7,840 nucleotides of DNA, taken from assembly GCA_964196045.1 (NCBI GenBank), contig CAXMRH010000293.1:1-7840 (forward strand), in the 5' to 3' direction. The DNA comes from SHLQ01 sp964196045. Its GTDB lineage: Bacteria > Actinomycetota > Acidimicrobiia > Acidimicrobiales > SHLQ01. The notes below the pieces were generated by a model that saw only the letters and a program-made list of their open reading frames with translations, had not been told where the DNA came from and did not search any database. How positions within the stretch are numbered: position 1 is the stretch's first letter; the number at the start of each line of letters is the position of its first letter. The translations under genes were made by a program, and so were the position numbers. This document shows, piece by piece, positions 1 through 5,900 of the stretch.

Positions 1-268
1 GTCCCAGTCCGTTGTTGCCGTCGATCAGTGCGCTCGTTGGAGTTTCGTGGAGAATCTCGATCGCTGGATCGAGGTTGACCCCTCCGGCCTGAATTCGCCG
101 GATGTAGGGCCCGAGCCGGATAAGGCCGTGGCCTGTCCGACCACGGGCATCGGCCTCCACGAGGCGTTTTGCGGTGATCGCCGCGTGATCAGGTGATACG
201 TCAACTGAGCGAAATGCAGCTGACGTGAACTCTTCGAGCGTTTCCTTCGGAAATCGGTCTTGTGTCAC
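1..268 (-). CDS. Ldh_2-type malate/L-lactate/ureidoglycolate dehydrogenase family protein, N-terminal part (runs off left edge)
   Basis: Partial gene; about 89 N-terminal residues are visible. The frame reads VTQDRFPKETLEEF..., then the family signature: LVEADARGRTGHGLIRL (residues 37-52), a GPYIRRIQAGGVN segment (53-65), and TSALIDGNNGLG at the cut edge. Ldh_2 enzymes are NAD(P)-dependent 2-hydroxyacid or cyclic-imine oxidoreductases with a non-Rossmann fold. His47 in TGHG matches the conserved catalytic His of the family's (S/T)HG motif. The start is GTG at 268. Its GTGA overlaps the TGA stop of the upstream cupin, and there is no good ribosome binding site of its own, so translation is probably coupled to the cupin. 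Substrate cannot be chosen: malate, L-lactate, sulfolactate, ureidoglycolate and delta1-pyrroline-2-carboxylate enzymes all share this N-terminus. Family call is secure; specificity is not. Confidence 0.88.
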   Translation of the reverse strand, partial: MTQDRFPKETLEEFTSAAFRSVDVSPDHAAITAKRLVEADARGRTGHGLIRLGPYIRRIQAGGVNLDPAIEILHETPTSALIDGNNGLG

Positions 269-660
269 GAGACGGTTGGGGTTCCGTGGTTCGAGACCGT
301 TTCTCCGGTTTCGGTAAATGTCCGCGTGACGTCGGTGGCGCCGTAGACCCAGAGGATTCGCATCACCGTGTCTCCGTCGTTCTCGAACCGATGCGGCTCG
401 CCGGCCGGAACCTTCGTGCAGTCGTACTGTCCGATGCGGTGTTCTTCGCCGTCGATCTCCACGAAGCCGCTGCCCTCAAGCACGGTCACCTGTTCAATCG
501 TATTGTGGCTGTGTCGCGCGAGTCCGGCTCCGGGCGGGAACGACGTAATTCCCTGGATGAACGTCTGCCCGGGTAGAGGCGGATCGGTGAGACGCACGGT
601 CTCGATGCCGTCGCCCCTCGAAACGGCCTCCTGGCCACCGAAGTTGATCAGTTGTCCCAT
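265..660 (-). CDS. Small single-domain cupin protein
   Basis: A 131-residue protein from ATG at 660. This start is preferred over an in-frame ATG at 687 because GGAGGGGAAG (673-664) sits 6 nt upstream of 660. Both canonical cupin motifs are complete. Motif 1 is G(x)5HxH(x)3E(x)6G, seen as ARHSHNTIEQVTVLEG. Motif 2 is G(x)5PxG(x)2H(x)3N, seen as GQYDCTKVPAGEPHRFEN. The two His and one Glu of motif 1 and the His of motif 2 form the usual metal site, so it should bind a divalent metal in the cytosol. There is no signal peptide or extra domain. Such small cupins may be isomerases, dioxygenases or sugar-acid-binding proteins, and sequence alone does not decide. It is the first gene of a minus-strand unit, overlaps the dehydrogenase downstream by 4 nt, and is transcribed divergently from the enolase-superfamily operon. 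Confidence 0.9.
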   Translation of the reverse strand: MGQLINFGGQEAVSRGDGIETVRLTDPPLPGQTFIQGITSFPPGAGLARHSHNTIEQVTVLEGSGFVEIDGEEHRIGQYDCTKVPAGEPHRFENDGDTVMRILWVYGATDVTRTFTETGETVSNHGTPTVS

Positions 661-663
661 TGT

Positions 664-673
664 CTTCCCCTCC
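664..673 (-). promoter_or_regulatory. Ribosome binding site deciding the cupin start
   Basis: On the minus strand this reads GGAGGGGAAG, a strong Shine-Dalgarno site 6 nt before the ATG at 660 (8 nt from the GGAGG core). It argues for the 131-residue cupin rather than the 140-residue version starting at 687. Confidence 0.75.
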
Positions 674-696
674 GAAGTTCTGGTCACCCCAGAAGA

Positions 697-713
697 TCTG
701 ACATTATATCAGA
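697..713. promoter_or_regulatory. 17-bp near-perfect palindrome with embedded extended -10; likely operator-promoter of the divergent operons
   Basis: The plus strand reads TCTGACATTATATCAGA. Seven of the eight base pairs around the central T at 705 are symmetric; only 702/708 mismatches. On the minus strand it contains TGATATAAT, a perfect extended -10 (TGn-TATAAT), with TATAAT at 708-703. A start about 6-7 nt downstream would give a leader of roughly 36 nt before the cupin ATG. No -35 resembling TTGACA lies 17-18 bp upstream, which is tolerable for an extended -10 promoter. On the plus strand the same symmetry gives TGA-CATTAT (4 of 6 matches), placed to give a leader of about 35 nt before the enolase ATG at 749. 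A dimeric repressor (GntR- or TetR-like operators have this form) bound here would block both directions. The repressor is not in the window. The symmetry is seen; the function is inferred. Confidence 0.6.
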
Positions 714-733
714 CGTGCCGCGACGGCCGTTCT

Positions 734-744
734 AAGGTGGGGAG
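734..744 (+). promoter_or_regulatory. Ribosome binding site deciding the enolase-superfamily start
   Basis: The sequence AAGGTGGGGAG lies 4 to 14 nt before ATG 749. It identifies 749 as the start even though the reading frame stays open upstream to 368 across the divergent promoter and cupin region. Confidence 0.7.
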
Positions 745-748
745 CACC

Positions 749-1828
749 ATGAAGATCACCAGTGTTGAAGCAATCCCTGTCCGTGTGCCCTTGACCAAGC
801 CGATTGTGATGTCGCACATCACGGTCTATCAGTCGGACAACGTTCTCGTGAAGATCACCACCGACGACGGCGTGGTCGGCTGGGGTGAGGGCGTCGAGGC
901 CACCGATCTGACCGGGGAAACACAACAGAGCATTCAGGCGGCGATCGAATTCCTCGGCGCGCGCATCATTGGTCAGGATCCAATGCGCCGCACCTCTCTG
1001 TGGTCCGAGATGTCAGCGATGATGTACGGCAACGAGACAGCAGTCGGAGCCATAGACATCGCGTTGTACGACATTGCTGGGAAGGTGCTTGACGTCCCCG
1101 TTGCCGAGTTGCTCGGTGGCGTGGCACGGCGCGAGATCCCTGCCCTGACAATGGTCGGCAGCGGAGTGCCCGCAGACGACATCGCTGCTGCCCGAACGAA
1201 GTACGACGCCGGCTATCGGTGGTTCAAGGTCAAGCTTGGAATTGGTGATATCGCGGATGAACTCTCCACCGTGCTGGGCATGCGCGACGAACTGCCCTCC
1301 GATGCGATTGTCTGTGGCGATGCGAATCAGGGCTGGTCCGAACCGGAGGCGATTCGATTTCTCCAGGCCCTTGACGGACATGACATCCGCTTCATCGAAC
1401 AGCCAATCCGCCAGGGTGATCTGGCGGCGATGCTTCGGGTAGCGCATGCATCGCCGATTCCGATCTGTGCCGACCAGAGCGTGCATTCATTCAGTGACAT
1501 CGCTTCGTTCTGGAGGACCGGCGTCGCGGGGGTGAGCCTCAAACTTGTGAAGCTCGGTGGAATCACCGGCGTCATGCGGGGCGCGAATCTGTGCGAGGCG
1601 CTCGGCCTGTCGATCAACCTCGCAGGAAAGATCGCCGAATCCAGCGTTGCCGCTGCGGCGAACATTCATTGCGCCGCGGCGATGAGAGCCATCGACTTCG
1701 GGTGCAGCCCCGGTAACCAGGGCCTGAGCGGGGACGTCACGACGAAACCCTTGGCGATCGACAACGGTCACTACACGCTCCCTTCTGGTCCGGGACTCGG
1801 GATCGACGTCGACAACATCGGCGAATGA
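749..1828 (+). CDS. Enolase-superfamily protein, muconate-lactonizing (MLE) subgroup; likely racemase/epimerase/cycloisomerase
   Basis: A 359-residue protein, usual length for the family. It has an N-terminal capping domain (about 1-125, including DDGVVGWGE) and a TIM-barrel domain. Visible active-site positions are the KxK motif (Lys160, Lys162) on strand 2, metal ligands Asp191 (GDANQGW), Glu217 (FIEQP) and Asp242 (CADQS), and KLVKLGG at 265-271 on strand 6. Its first Lys (265) is the expected second acid/base. Lysines on strands 2 and 6, with no His on strand 7 (where AESSVAAAANIH lies), place it in the MLE subgroup and not with mandelate racemase or sugar-acid dehydratases. Known MLE-subgroup reactions include muconate cycloisomerisation, dipeptide epimerisation, o-succinylbenzoate synthesis and hydroxyproline-betaine epimerisation. 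All begin by abstracting a proton alpha to a carboxylate. It is the first gene of the plus-strand operon, 13 nt before the monooxygenase. No ring-cleaving catechol dioxygenase is present, so true muconate lactonisation is not supported. Family is secure; substrate unknown. Confidence 0.9.
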   Translation: MKITSVEAIPVRVPLTKPIVMSHITVYQSDNVLVKITTDDGVVGWGEGVEATDLTGETQQSIQAAIEFLGARIIGQDPMRRTSLWSEMSAMMYGNETAVGAIDIALYDIAGKVLDVPVAELLGGVARREIPALTMVGSGVPADDIAAARTKYDAGYRWFKVKLGIGDIADELSTVLGMRDELPSDAIVCGDANQGWSEPEAIRFLQALDGHDIRFIEQPIRQGDLAAMLRVAHASPIPICADQSVHSFSDIASFWRTGVAGVSLKLVKLGGITGVMRGANLCEALGLSINLAGKIAESSVAAAANIHCAAAMRAIDFGCSPGNQGLSGDVTTKPLAIDNGHYTLPSGPGLGIDVDNIGE

Positions 1829-1841
1829 GACTTCGCTTCCA

Positions 1842-3050
1842 ATGACCAACCAGCTCCGAATCGGTGTAGTCGGCGGGTCGATCGGTGGCCTGACGGCAGC
1901 CGTGCTCCTTCACGAGCTAGGCCACGACGTCCGCGTGTTTGAGCGATCTACCACCGCGCTCGAAGGTTGCGGAGCCGGCATCGTCGTACTCCCGATTACT
2001 GAGCGGTACTTCGTCGAGCGCGGCGGTCGGCTCGGTGCCGATGAGTCCGAGGCTCGGGAGGTTGCTCTCACGCTCACGAACTGGAGTTACGTGAATCGCG
2101 AAGGGGAGATCATCGAGGCCGTCCCCACGCACAACCGTTTCACCGCGTGGAACACGTTGTACAGGGCTCTACTCGAATCGTTTCCCGTAGACCAATACCT
2201 CCTCGGTCACCACGCCACCGCGATCGAGCAGCGAGTGAACGACGACGCAACGGTTCGGATTTCGTTTGCGAACGGGGAAGAACATCATTGCGACCTACTC
2301 GTCGGTGCCGACGGAATGGGATCCACGGTGCGGACCTTGGTCTCGCCTGATACTGCCACGACATATGCGGGGTATGTGGCGTGGAGGGGCACCGTGCAAG
2401 AGAGTGAACTCTCCCCAGAGACCGCGGCGATGCTTGGCGACGCCATGATCTACCAGGTTCTCGACCACAGCCACATTCTTGCGTACGCGATCCCGGGTCC
2501 TGACGACTCGATCGAAGCGGGAGCCCGGTCGATCAACTTCGTCTGGTATCGGAATGCGTCGGGCGCATACTTCGACGAACTTATGACCGACAACTACGGC
2601 GAGGTTCGTCCTTCCACCGTGCCGCCCGGATTCCTCCAGACCCAGTTCGTGAACGAGCTCCACGGCGAGGCGGGACGAGTCCTCTCGCCGCAACTCGCCG
2701 AACTCGTTCGTCTGTGCCCGCATCCGTTCATTCAAGCGATCTTCGACATGAGAGCAGAGCGGCTCGTCCACGACCGAACGATCCTGCTCGGTGACGCTGC
2801 AGCTGTTGTTCGGCCGCACGTCGCAGCCGGTGCTGCGAAGGCGTGCGCCGATGCGTGGGCACTTCGTGAACACTTGCAGGATCCGGTCGAGCTGACTGCG
2901 GCTCTGGCTGCATGGGAAGTCGAGCAGCTCGCTGTCGCAACGGCCGTGGCCGAGCGATCGCGGTCGATGGGCGAATCTGCGCAGGTGGAGTCGACGATGG
3001 TTCCCGGTGATCCATCTTGGCGATTTGGGCTGTTTGGACCGGGGAATTGA
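1842..3050 (+). CDS. FAD-dependent aromatic-type monooxygenase, PHBH fold, 2,6-dihydroxypyridine 3-hydroxylase-like
   Basis: A 402-residue class A flavoprotein monooxygenase. The N-terminal FAD-binding motif is GVVGGSIGGL (residues 8-17), followed by an acidic/basic FER at the end of the second strand (33-35). The DG motif is LLVGADGMGSTVR (152-164), which contacts FAD and NAD(P)H. The GD motif is TILLGDAA (313-320), followed by RPHVAAGAAKA (324-334). The GGSIGGL start and the GDAAxxxRPHxxAGxAKA block resemble 2,6-dihydroxypyridine hydroxylase of nicotine degradation more than ubiquinone or phenol hydroxylases; this comparison is from memory. The expected reaction is NAD(P)H- and O2-dependent hydroxylation of a phenol-like or heteroaromatic substrate. 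The ATG at 1842 has only a weak GAGA (1827-1830) upstream, so it is probably translated by coupling to the preceding gene. No other nicotine-pathway genes are in the window, so the real substrate may differ. Confidence 0.88.
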   Translation: MTNQLRIGVVGGSIGGLTAAVLLHELGHDVRVFERSTTALEGCGAGIVVLPITERYFVERGGRLGADESEAREVALTLTNWSYVNREGEIIEAVPTHNRFTAWNTLYRALLESFPVDQYLLGHHATAIEQRVNDDATVRISFANGEEHHCDLLVGADGMGSTVRTLVSPDTATTYAGYVAWRGTVQESELSPETAAMLGDAMIYQVLDHSHILAYAIPGPDDSIEAGARSINFVWYRNASGAYFDELMTDNYGEVRPSTVPPGFLQTQFVNELHGEAGRVLSPQLAELVRLCPHPFIQAIFDMRAERLVHDRTILLGDAAAVVRPHVAAGAAKACADAWALREHLQDPVELTAALAAWEVEQLAVATAVAERSRSMGESAQVESTMVPGDPSWRFGLFGPGN

Positions 3051-3059
3051 GCTAACGAG

Positions 3060-3956
3060 GTGTCTCTTTCCGACGAACACATGCGGCGATATCGAGAGGG
3101 TGGCTCTCTCGTGCTTCGCGGCATTCTGAGCGAGCAGCGGATGGGAGATCTTCGAGCCGCGGCCGAGGAATTCGAGGACGAAGCGCGCACGCTCGATGCG
3201 AGTTCGAATGTGATCGAGCTCGATGACGTGGCGAGTCGTGCGATGGGCGAGCAGCGAATTCGCCGCATCAAGAGCCCCCACCTTCACCATGAAGCCTTTG
3301 CCGCTCAACTGCGCGACCCGGCTCTCCTCGACATGGTGGAACAATTGATTGGCCCCAACATTCGGTGGCATCACACAAAGCTCAACGCGAAGCAACCCCG
3401 TGGTTCTGGGCACGTCGAGTGGCACACCGATTGGGGCTACTACCCCCACACGAACTGCGACCTACTCGAGGTCGGTGTCGCGATCGATCCGTCCACGATC
3501 GAGAACGGCTGCCTCTATGTTCTGCCTGGCACACATCTCGGACCAGCTCTCGATCACACCGAGAACGGAGTCTTCGTAGGGGCCGTTCCTGCAGGGAGCT
3601 TCGACTCCGATGCGGCTGAGCCTCTCGTTCTTGAGCCTGGTGACATCTCTATTCATCACGTCCGGATCCTGCATGGCAGTGGCCCGAATCGGTCCGACGC
3701 TCAACGAAGACTGCTTCTTCAGGGATACTCAGCCGCCGATGCGTGGCCGATCATGGCTCAGCACCAACCGTCGGACTGGCCCGAGTGGGACGACCGAATG
3801 CTGCGTGGTGAGCCCACGACCCAGGCCCGCCTCGATGGCAGCCCAGTCCGGGTCCCGCTGCCCGTTACGGCGGCGCTTGGACTCTTCGACACACAGCGAT
3901 TGATGCAGAGGTCGCACTTCGCCGACCAGCTCGGACGTGAAGCGGCGGCGTCGTGA
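3060..3956 (+). CDS. Phytanoyl-CoA dioxygenase (PhyH) family Fe(II)/2-oxoglutarate oxygenase
   Basis: A 298-residue protein in the usual PhyH size range. The jelly-roll iron site is visible. HTD (His122, Asp124) lies within EWHTDWGYYPH. The distal His is probably His205 in LHGSGPNRS, and an Arg 11-12 residues later (216/217) is suited to the 2-oxoglutarate carboxylate. GCLYVLPGTH (150-159) and LEPGDISIHH (191-200) are typical core strands. Family members hydroxylate small molecules using O2 and 2-oxoglutarate, releasing succinate and CO2; substrates range from acyl-CoA to sugars, ectoine and natural products. The start is GTG at 3060, 9 nt after the monooxygenase stop with little Shine-Dalgarno character; ATG 3081 is the alternative. 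The 3' end overlaps the next gene by 4 nt (GTGA). It is a second, mechanistically distinct oxygenase in one operon, suggesting two successive oxidations of the substrate or removal of a side group. Confidence 0.88.
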   Translation: MSLSDEHMRRYREGGSLVLRGILSEQRMGDLRAAAEEFEDEARTLDASSNVIELDDVASRAMGEQRIRRIKSPHLHHEAFAAQLRDPALLDMVEQLIGPNIRWHHTKLNAKQPRGSGHVEWHTDWGYYPHTNCDLLEVGVAIDPSTIENGCLYVLPGTHLGPALDHTENGVFVGAVPAGSFDSDAAEPLVLEPGDISIHHVRILHGSGPNRSDAQRRLLLQGYSAADAWPIMAQHQPSDWPEWDDRMLRGEPTTQARLDGSPVRVPLPVTAALGLFDTQRLMQRSHFADQLGREAAAS

Positions 3957-5023
3957 GCATCGGGTTGGCGATCGTTGGCGCGGGCAAGATCGGTCGGCAT
4001 AGGGCGCGGCTCGCCAAGCAGCACGCAGGCGTGTCCTTCCTGGCTATCGCCGACATCGACGCGGCAGCGGCCCAGACCCTTGCCGACGAGGTTGGTGCCG
4101 ATACGTGGTCAACCAACGTCGAGTCGATCGTTGGATCGACCGACGTCGATGCGGTCGTTATCTCCACCCAGGAAATGGCACATACCGAGCCGCTGTTACA
4201 GACCTTGCCGTTCGGGAAGCCGACGCTCGTAGAGAAACCAATCACGCTCACGCTCGCCGACGCAGACGCCGTCATCGACGTAGCGAATGGGCACGGCGTC
4301 GATCTACGCGTCGGGTATTCGATGCGGTACGCGCAGCGATATGCAGTCGCGAAGGAGCAGCTCGAACAAAAGCAGATCGGGCAACTCATCGGTGGTCTCG
4401 CTCGGACCTACGACACCTTGGCGGTAGCCGAGGCAATCCTCACGCGATCTCCGACGGCTACTCCCGTGATGGACATCCTCACGTACATCGTTGATGTCAT
4501 TGGCTGGTACCACCCACACGCGCGACCCGTGGAGGTCAGCGCCAGATCGAACGGTTCGATACTTCGATCTAGAGGTCACGATGTCGACGACCTTACGTTC
4601 GCGGTCGTGACGTACGACGATGGAGCGATCTTCGACCTCGCGACTAGTTATTCGTTGCCGGCCGGATATCCGACGAACGGGATGTCGACTCGTTTCGAGC
4701 TCCTCGGGACGAACGGCGTGTTATTCATCACCGAGGACCATGGCGACCAGGTGATGTACACCGATTCCGGATATGAAAACGCTTACGTCGAGCAGACGTT
4801 GAACCTTGCATATCTCGGAAGTCGTACGTCGGGTGAATGGGCGGGTGGAACCATGTTCGGAAGGGTCGCCAACGAGACGCGGGCCTGGCTCGATCATCTT
4901 GCCGTTGGGGGGCCGTGTCATCTGACTACTGCCGCAGAAGCCAGGACGACGTTGGCAGTCACGCTTGCAATAGATGAAGCGGCTGCGACAGGACGGGTTA
5001 TCACCTTGAAGGAGAGTGAGTAA
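3953..5023 (+). CDS. Gfo/Idh/MocA-family NAD(P)-dependent oxidoreductase with Tyr in place of the usual catalytic His
   Basis: A 356-residue protein. The Rossmann fold begins IGLAIVGAGKIG (3-14, GxGxxG), with acidic ADID (33-36) after the second strand, consistent with NAD. The EKP motif (94-96) supplies the conserved catalytic Lys95. The C-terminal alpha/beta sheet domain follows from about 125. In inositol-dehydrogenase-like members the catalytic stretch is DxxxHxxD. Here it is DILTYIVD, giving Asp174 and Tyr178. A Tyr at this position is known from glucose-fructose oxidoreductase and dimeric dihydrodiol dehydrogenase. Family enzymes usually oxidise or reduce a hydroxyl of a sugar, cyclitol or diol. 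The GTG start at 3953 overlaps the PhyH stop (GTGA) and the TAA stop overlaps the next ATG (TAATG), so it is firmly embedded in the operon. A sugar or dihydrodiol substrate are both possible. Confidence 0.88.
   Translation: MSIGLAIVGAGKIGRHRARLAKQHAGVSFLAIADIDAAAAQTLADEVGADTWSTNVESIVGSTDVDAVVISTQEMAHTEPLLQTLPFGKPTLVEKPITLTLADADAVIDVANGHGVDLRVGYSMRYAQRYAVAKEQLEQKQIGQLIGGLARTYDTLAVAEAILTRSPTATPVMDILTYIVDVIGWYHPHARPVEVSARSNGSILRSRGHDVDDLTFAVVTYDDGAIFDLATSYSLPAGYPTNGMSTRFELLGTNGVLFITEDHGDQVMYTDSGYENAYVEQTLNLAYLGSRTSGEWAGGTMFGRVANETRAWLDHLAVGGPCHLTTAAEARTTLAVTLAIDEAAATGRVITLKESE
5009..5014 (+). promoter_or_regulatory. Ribosome binding site within the 3' end of the preceding gene
   Basis: AAGGAG lies 8 nt before ATG 5023, inside the last codons of the Gfo/Idh/MocA gene. 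It is the strongest intra-operon Shine-Dalgarno site and fixes the start of the beta-hydroxyacid dehydrogenase at the TAATG overlap. Confidence 0.75.
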
Positions 5024-5874
5024 TGCGAGTTGGATTTGTTGGATTGGGCCGAATGGGTTTGCCGATGGCGAAGCACATCGCTGCGGCTGGGCACGAACTG
5101 TTGGTGTTCGATGTGTCAGAAGCCGCACGGGTGCGAGCTGGTGAAGCTGGCCTCACCGTCGCCACGGAACTCGCTGAATTCAGCAACGTAGAGGTGCTGG
5201 GCACCTCGCTCCCTGCAACCGAGCACGTCGAGAGTGTGTTCTTCGGCGATGGTGGTCTCGCGCCCATACTTTCGGCCCGCACGGTGTGTGCCGACATGTC
5301 AACGATCTCGATCGCGGGGTCACGTTCCATTTCGCAGCGCTGTGCGGATCGAGAGATCTCGTTTCTCGATGCGCCAGTGAGCGGTACCTCGATCCACGCT
5401 GAGGCAGCCTCGCTCGTTGTCATGGTTGGTGGTGCCGCCGGTGCCGTCCAGACAGCTCGTCCAGTCCTCGAGTGCTTCGCTGCCGAAGTTGCTCACGTAG
5501 GCGACAGCGGGACAGGACTCGAACTCAAGTTGATCACGAACAGGTTGCTGACCACACATTTGGCCGCCATCGCCGAAGCGGTCGTTTCGATCGAAAAGAC
5601 AGACCTCAACGTGTCGCAATGTATCGAGCTGTTGCGTGCTGGAGCCGTACCTCGGCTGCTCGACTACAAAGGGGCGGCGCTCGCCAACCGCGACTTCTCG
5701 CCGATGTTCACGGTCGATCTGATGCGCAAGGACCTGAGGCTTGCAGCAGACGAACTCGCTCCTGTTGCGCTTGCGGCCGCAGCGCACGAGATCGTGGAAG
5801 CGACAAGTGATCTCGGTATGGGTGATGACGATCTTGCGGCGCTGATCACGATCGTGGAGCAGCGAAGCGCGTGA
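5023..5874 (+). CDS. 3-hydroxyisobutyrate dehydrogenase / beta-hydroxyacid dehydrogenase family protein
   Basis: A 283-residue protein, typical length. The NAD(P)-binding motif is VGFVGLGRMGLPMA (3-16), with Asp30 (LVFD) after strand 2 suggesting NAD preference. The substrate-binding motif is DAPVSGT (116-122). The catalytic motif GTGLELKLITN contains Lys169 and Asn173 in the family's GxxxKxxxN arrangement. The conserved lower motif MRKDLRLA (234-241) closes the substrate site. Family members oxidise beta-hydroxyacids reversibly to semialdehydes or ketoacids: 3-hydroxyisobutyrate, tartronate semialdehyde, 6-phosphogluconate-like acids and beta-hydroxy sugar acids. The second Gly of the usual DAPVSGG is Thr here. 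It is the last gene of the plus-strand operon and ends 26 nt before the convergent SDR gene. The exact substrate is open. Confidence 0.9.
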   Translation: MRVGFVGLGRMGLPMAKHIAAAGHELLVFDVSEAARVRAGEAGLTVATELAEFSNVEVLGTSLPATEHVESVFFGDGGLAPILSARTVCADMSTISIAGSRSISQRCADREISFLDAPVSGTSIHAEAASLVVMVGGAAGAVQTARPVLECFAAEVAHVGDSGTGLELKLITNRLLTTHLAAIAEAVVSIEKTDLNVSQCIELLRAGAVPRLLDYKGAALANRDFSPMFTVDLMRKDLRLAADELAPVALAAAAHEIVEATSDLGMGDDDLAALITIVEQRSA

Positions 5875-5886
5875 CTCCGGCCGATC

Positions 5887-5900
5887 CGTGCGCCGGCACG
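5887..5900. terminator. Small GC-rich hairpin between convergent genes; possible weak bidirectional terminator
   Basis: CGTGC-GCCG-GCACG forms a 5-bp stem with a 4-nt loop in the 26-nt gap between the stop at 5874 and the SDR stop at 5901. There is no T-tract on either side, so a classical intrinsic terminator is not shown. The location is right but the signal is weak. Confidence 0.25.

Noticed and set aside
661..687. Nine-residue N-terminal extension of the cupin from ATG 687
   Set aside because: It would bury the strong GGAGGGGAAG site inside the coding region; that site is ideally spaced for ATG 660.
368..748. Upstream extension of the enolase-superfamily frame to an ATG at 368
   Set aside because: The extra 127 residues overlap the cupin gene and the divergent promoter, have no family similarity, and a clear ribosome binding site precedes ATG 749.
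749..1828. Sugar-acid dehydratase (mandelate-racemase subgroup) assignment, as in non-phosphorylating fucose or rhamnose pathways
   Set aside because: The SDR and FAH neighbours make it tempting, but the protein has the two-lysine active site of the MLE subgroup and no His on the seventh barrel strand, which that dehydratase group requires.
2295..3449. A 384-codon open frame on the minus strand
   Set aside because: It runs antisense to the FAD monooxygenase and PhyH genes, both with full family motifs. Its composition is Arg/Ser-rich, as expected for a high-GC shadow frame.
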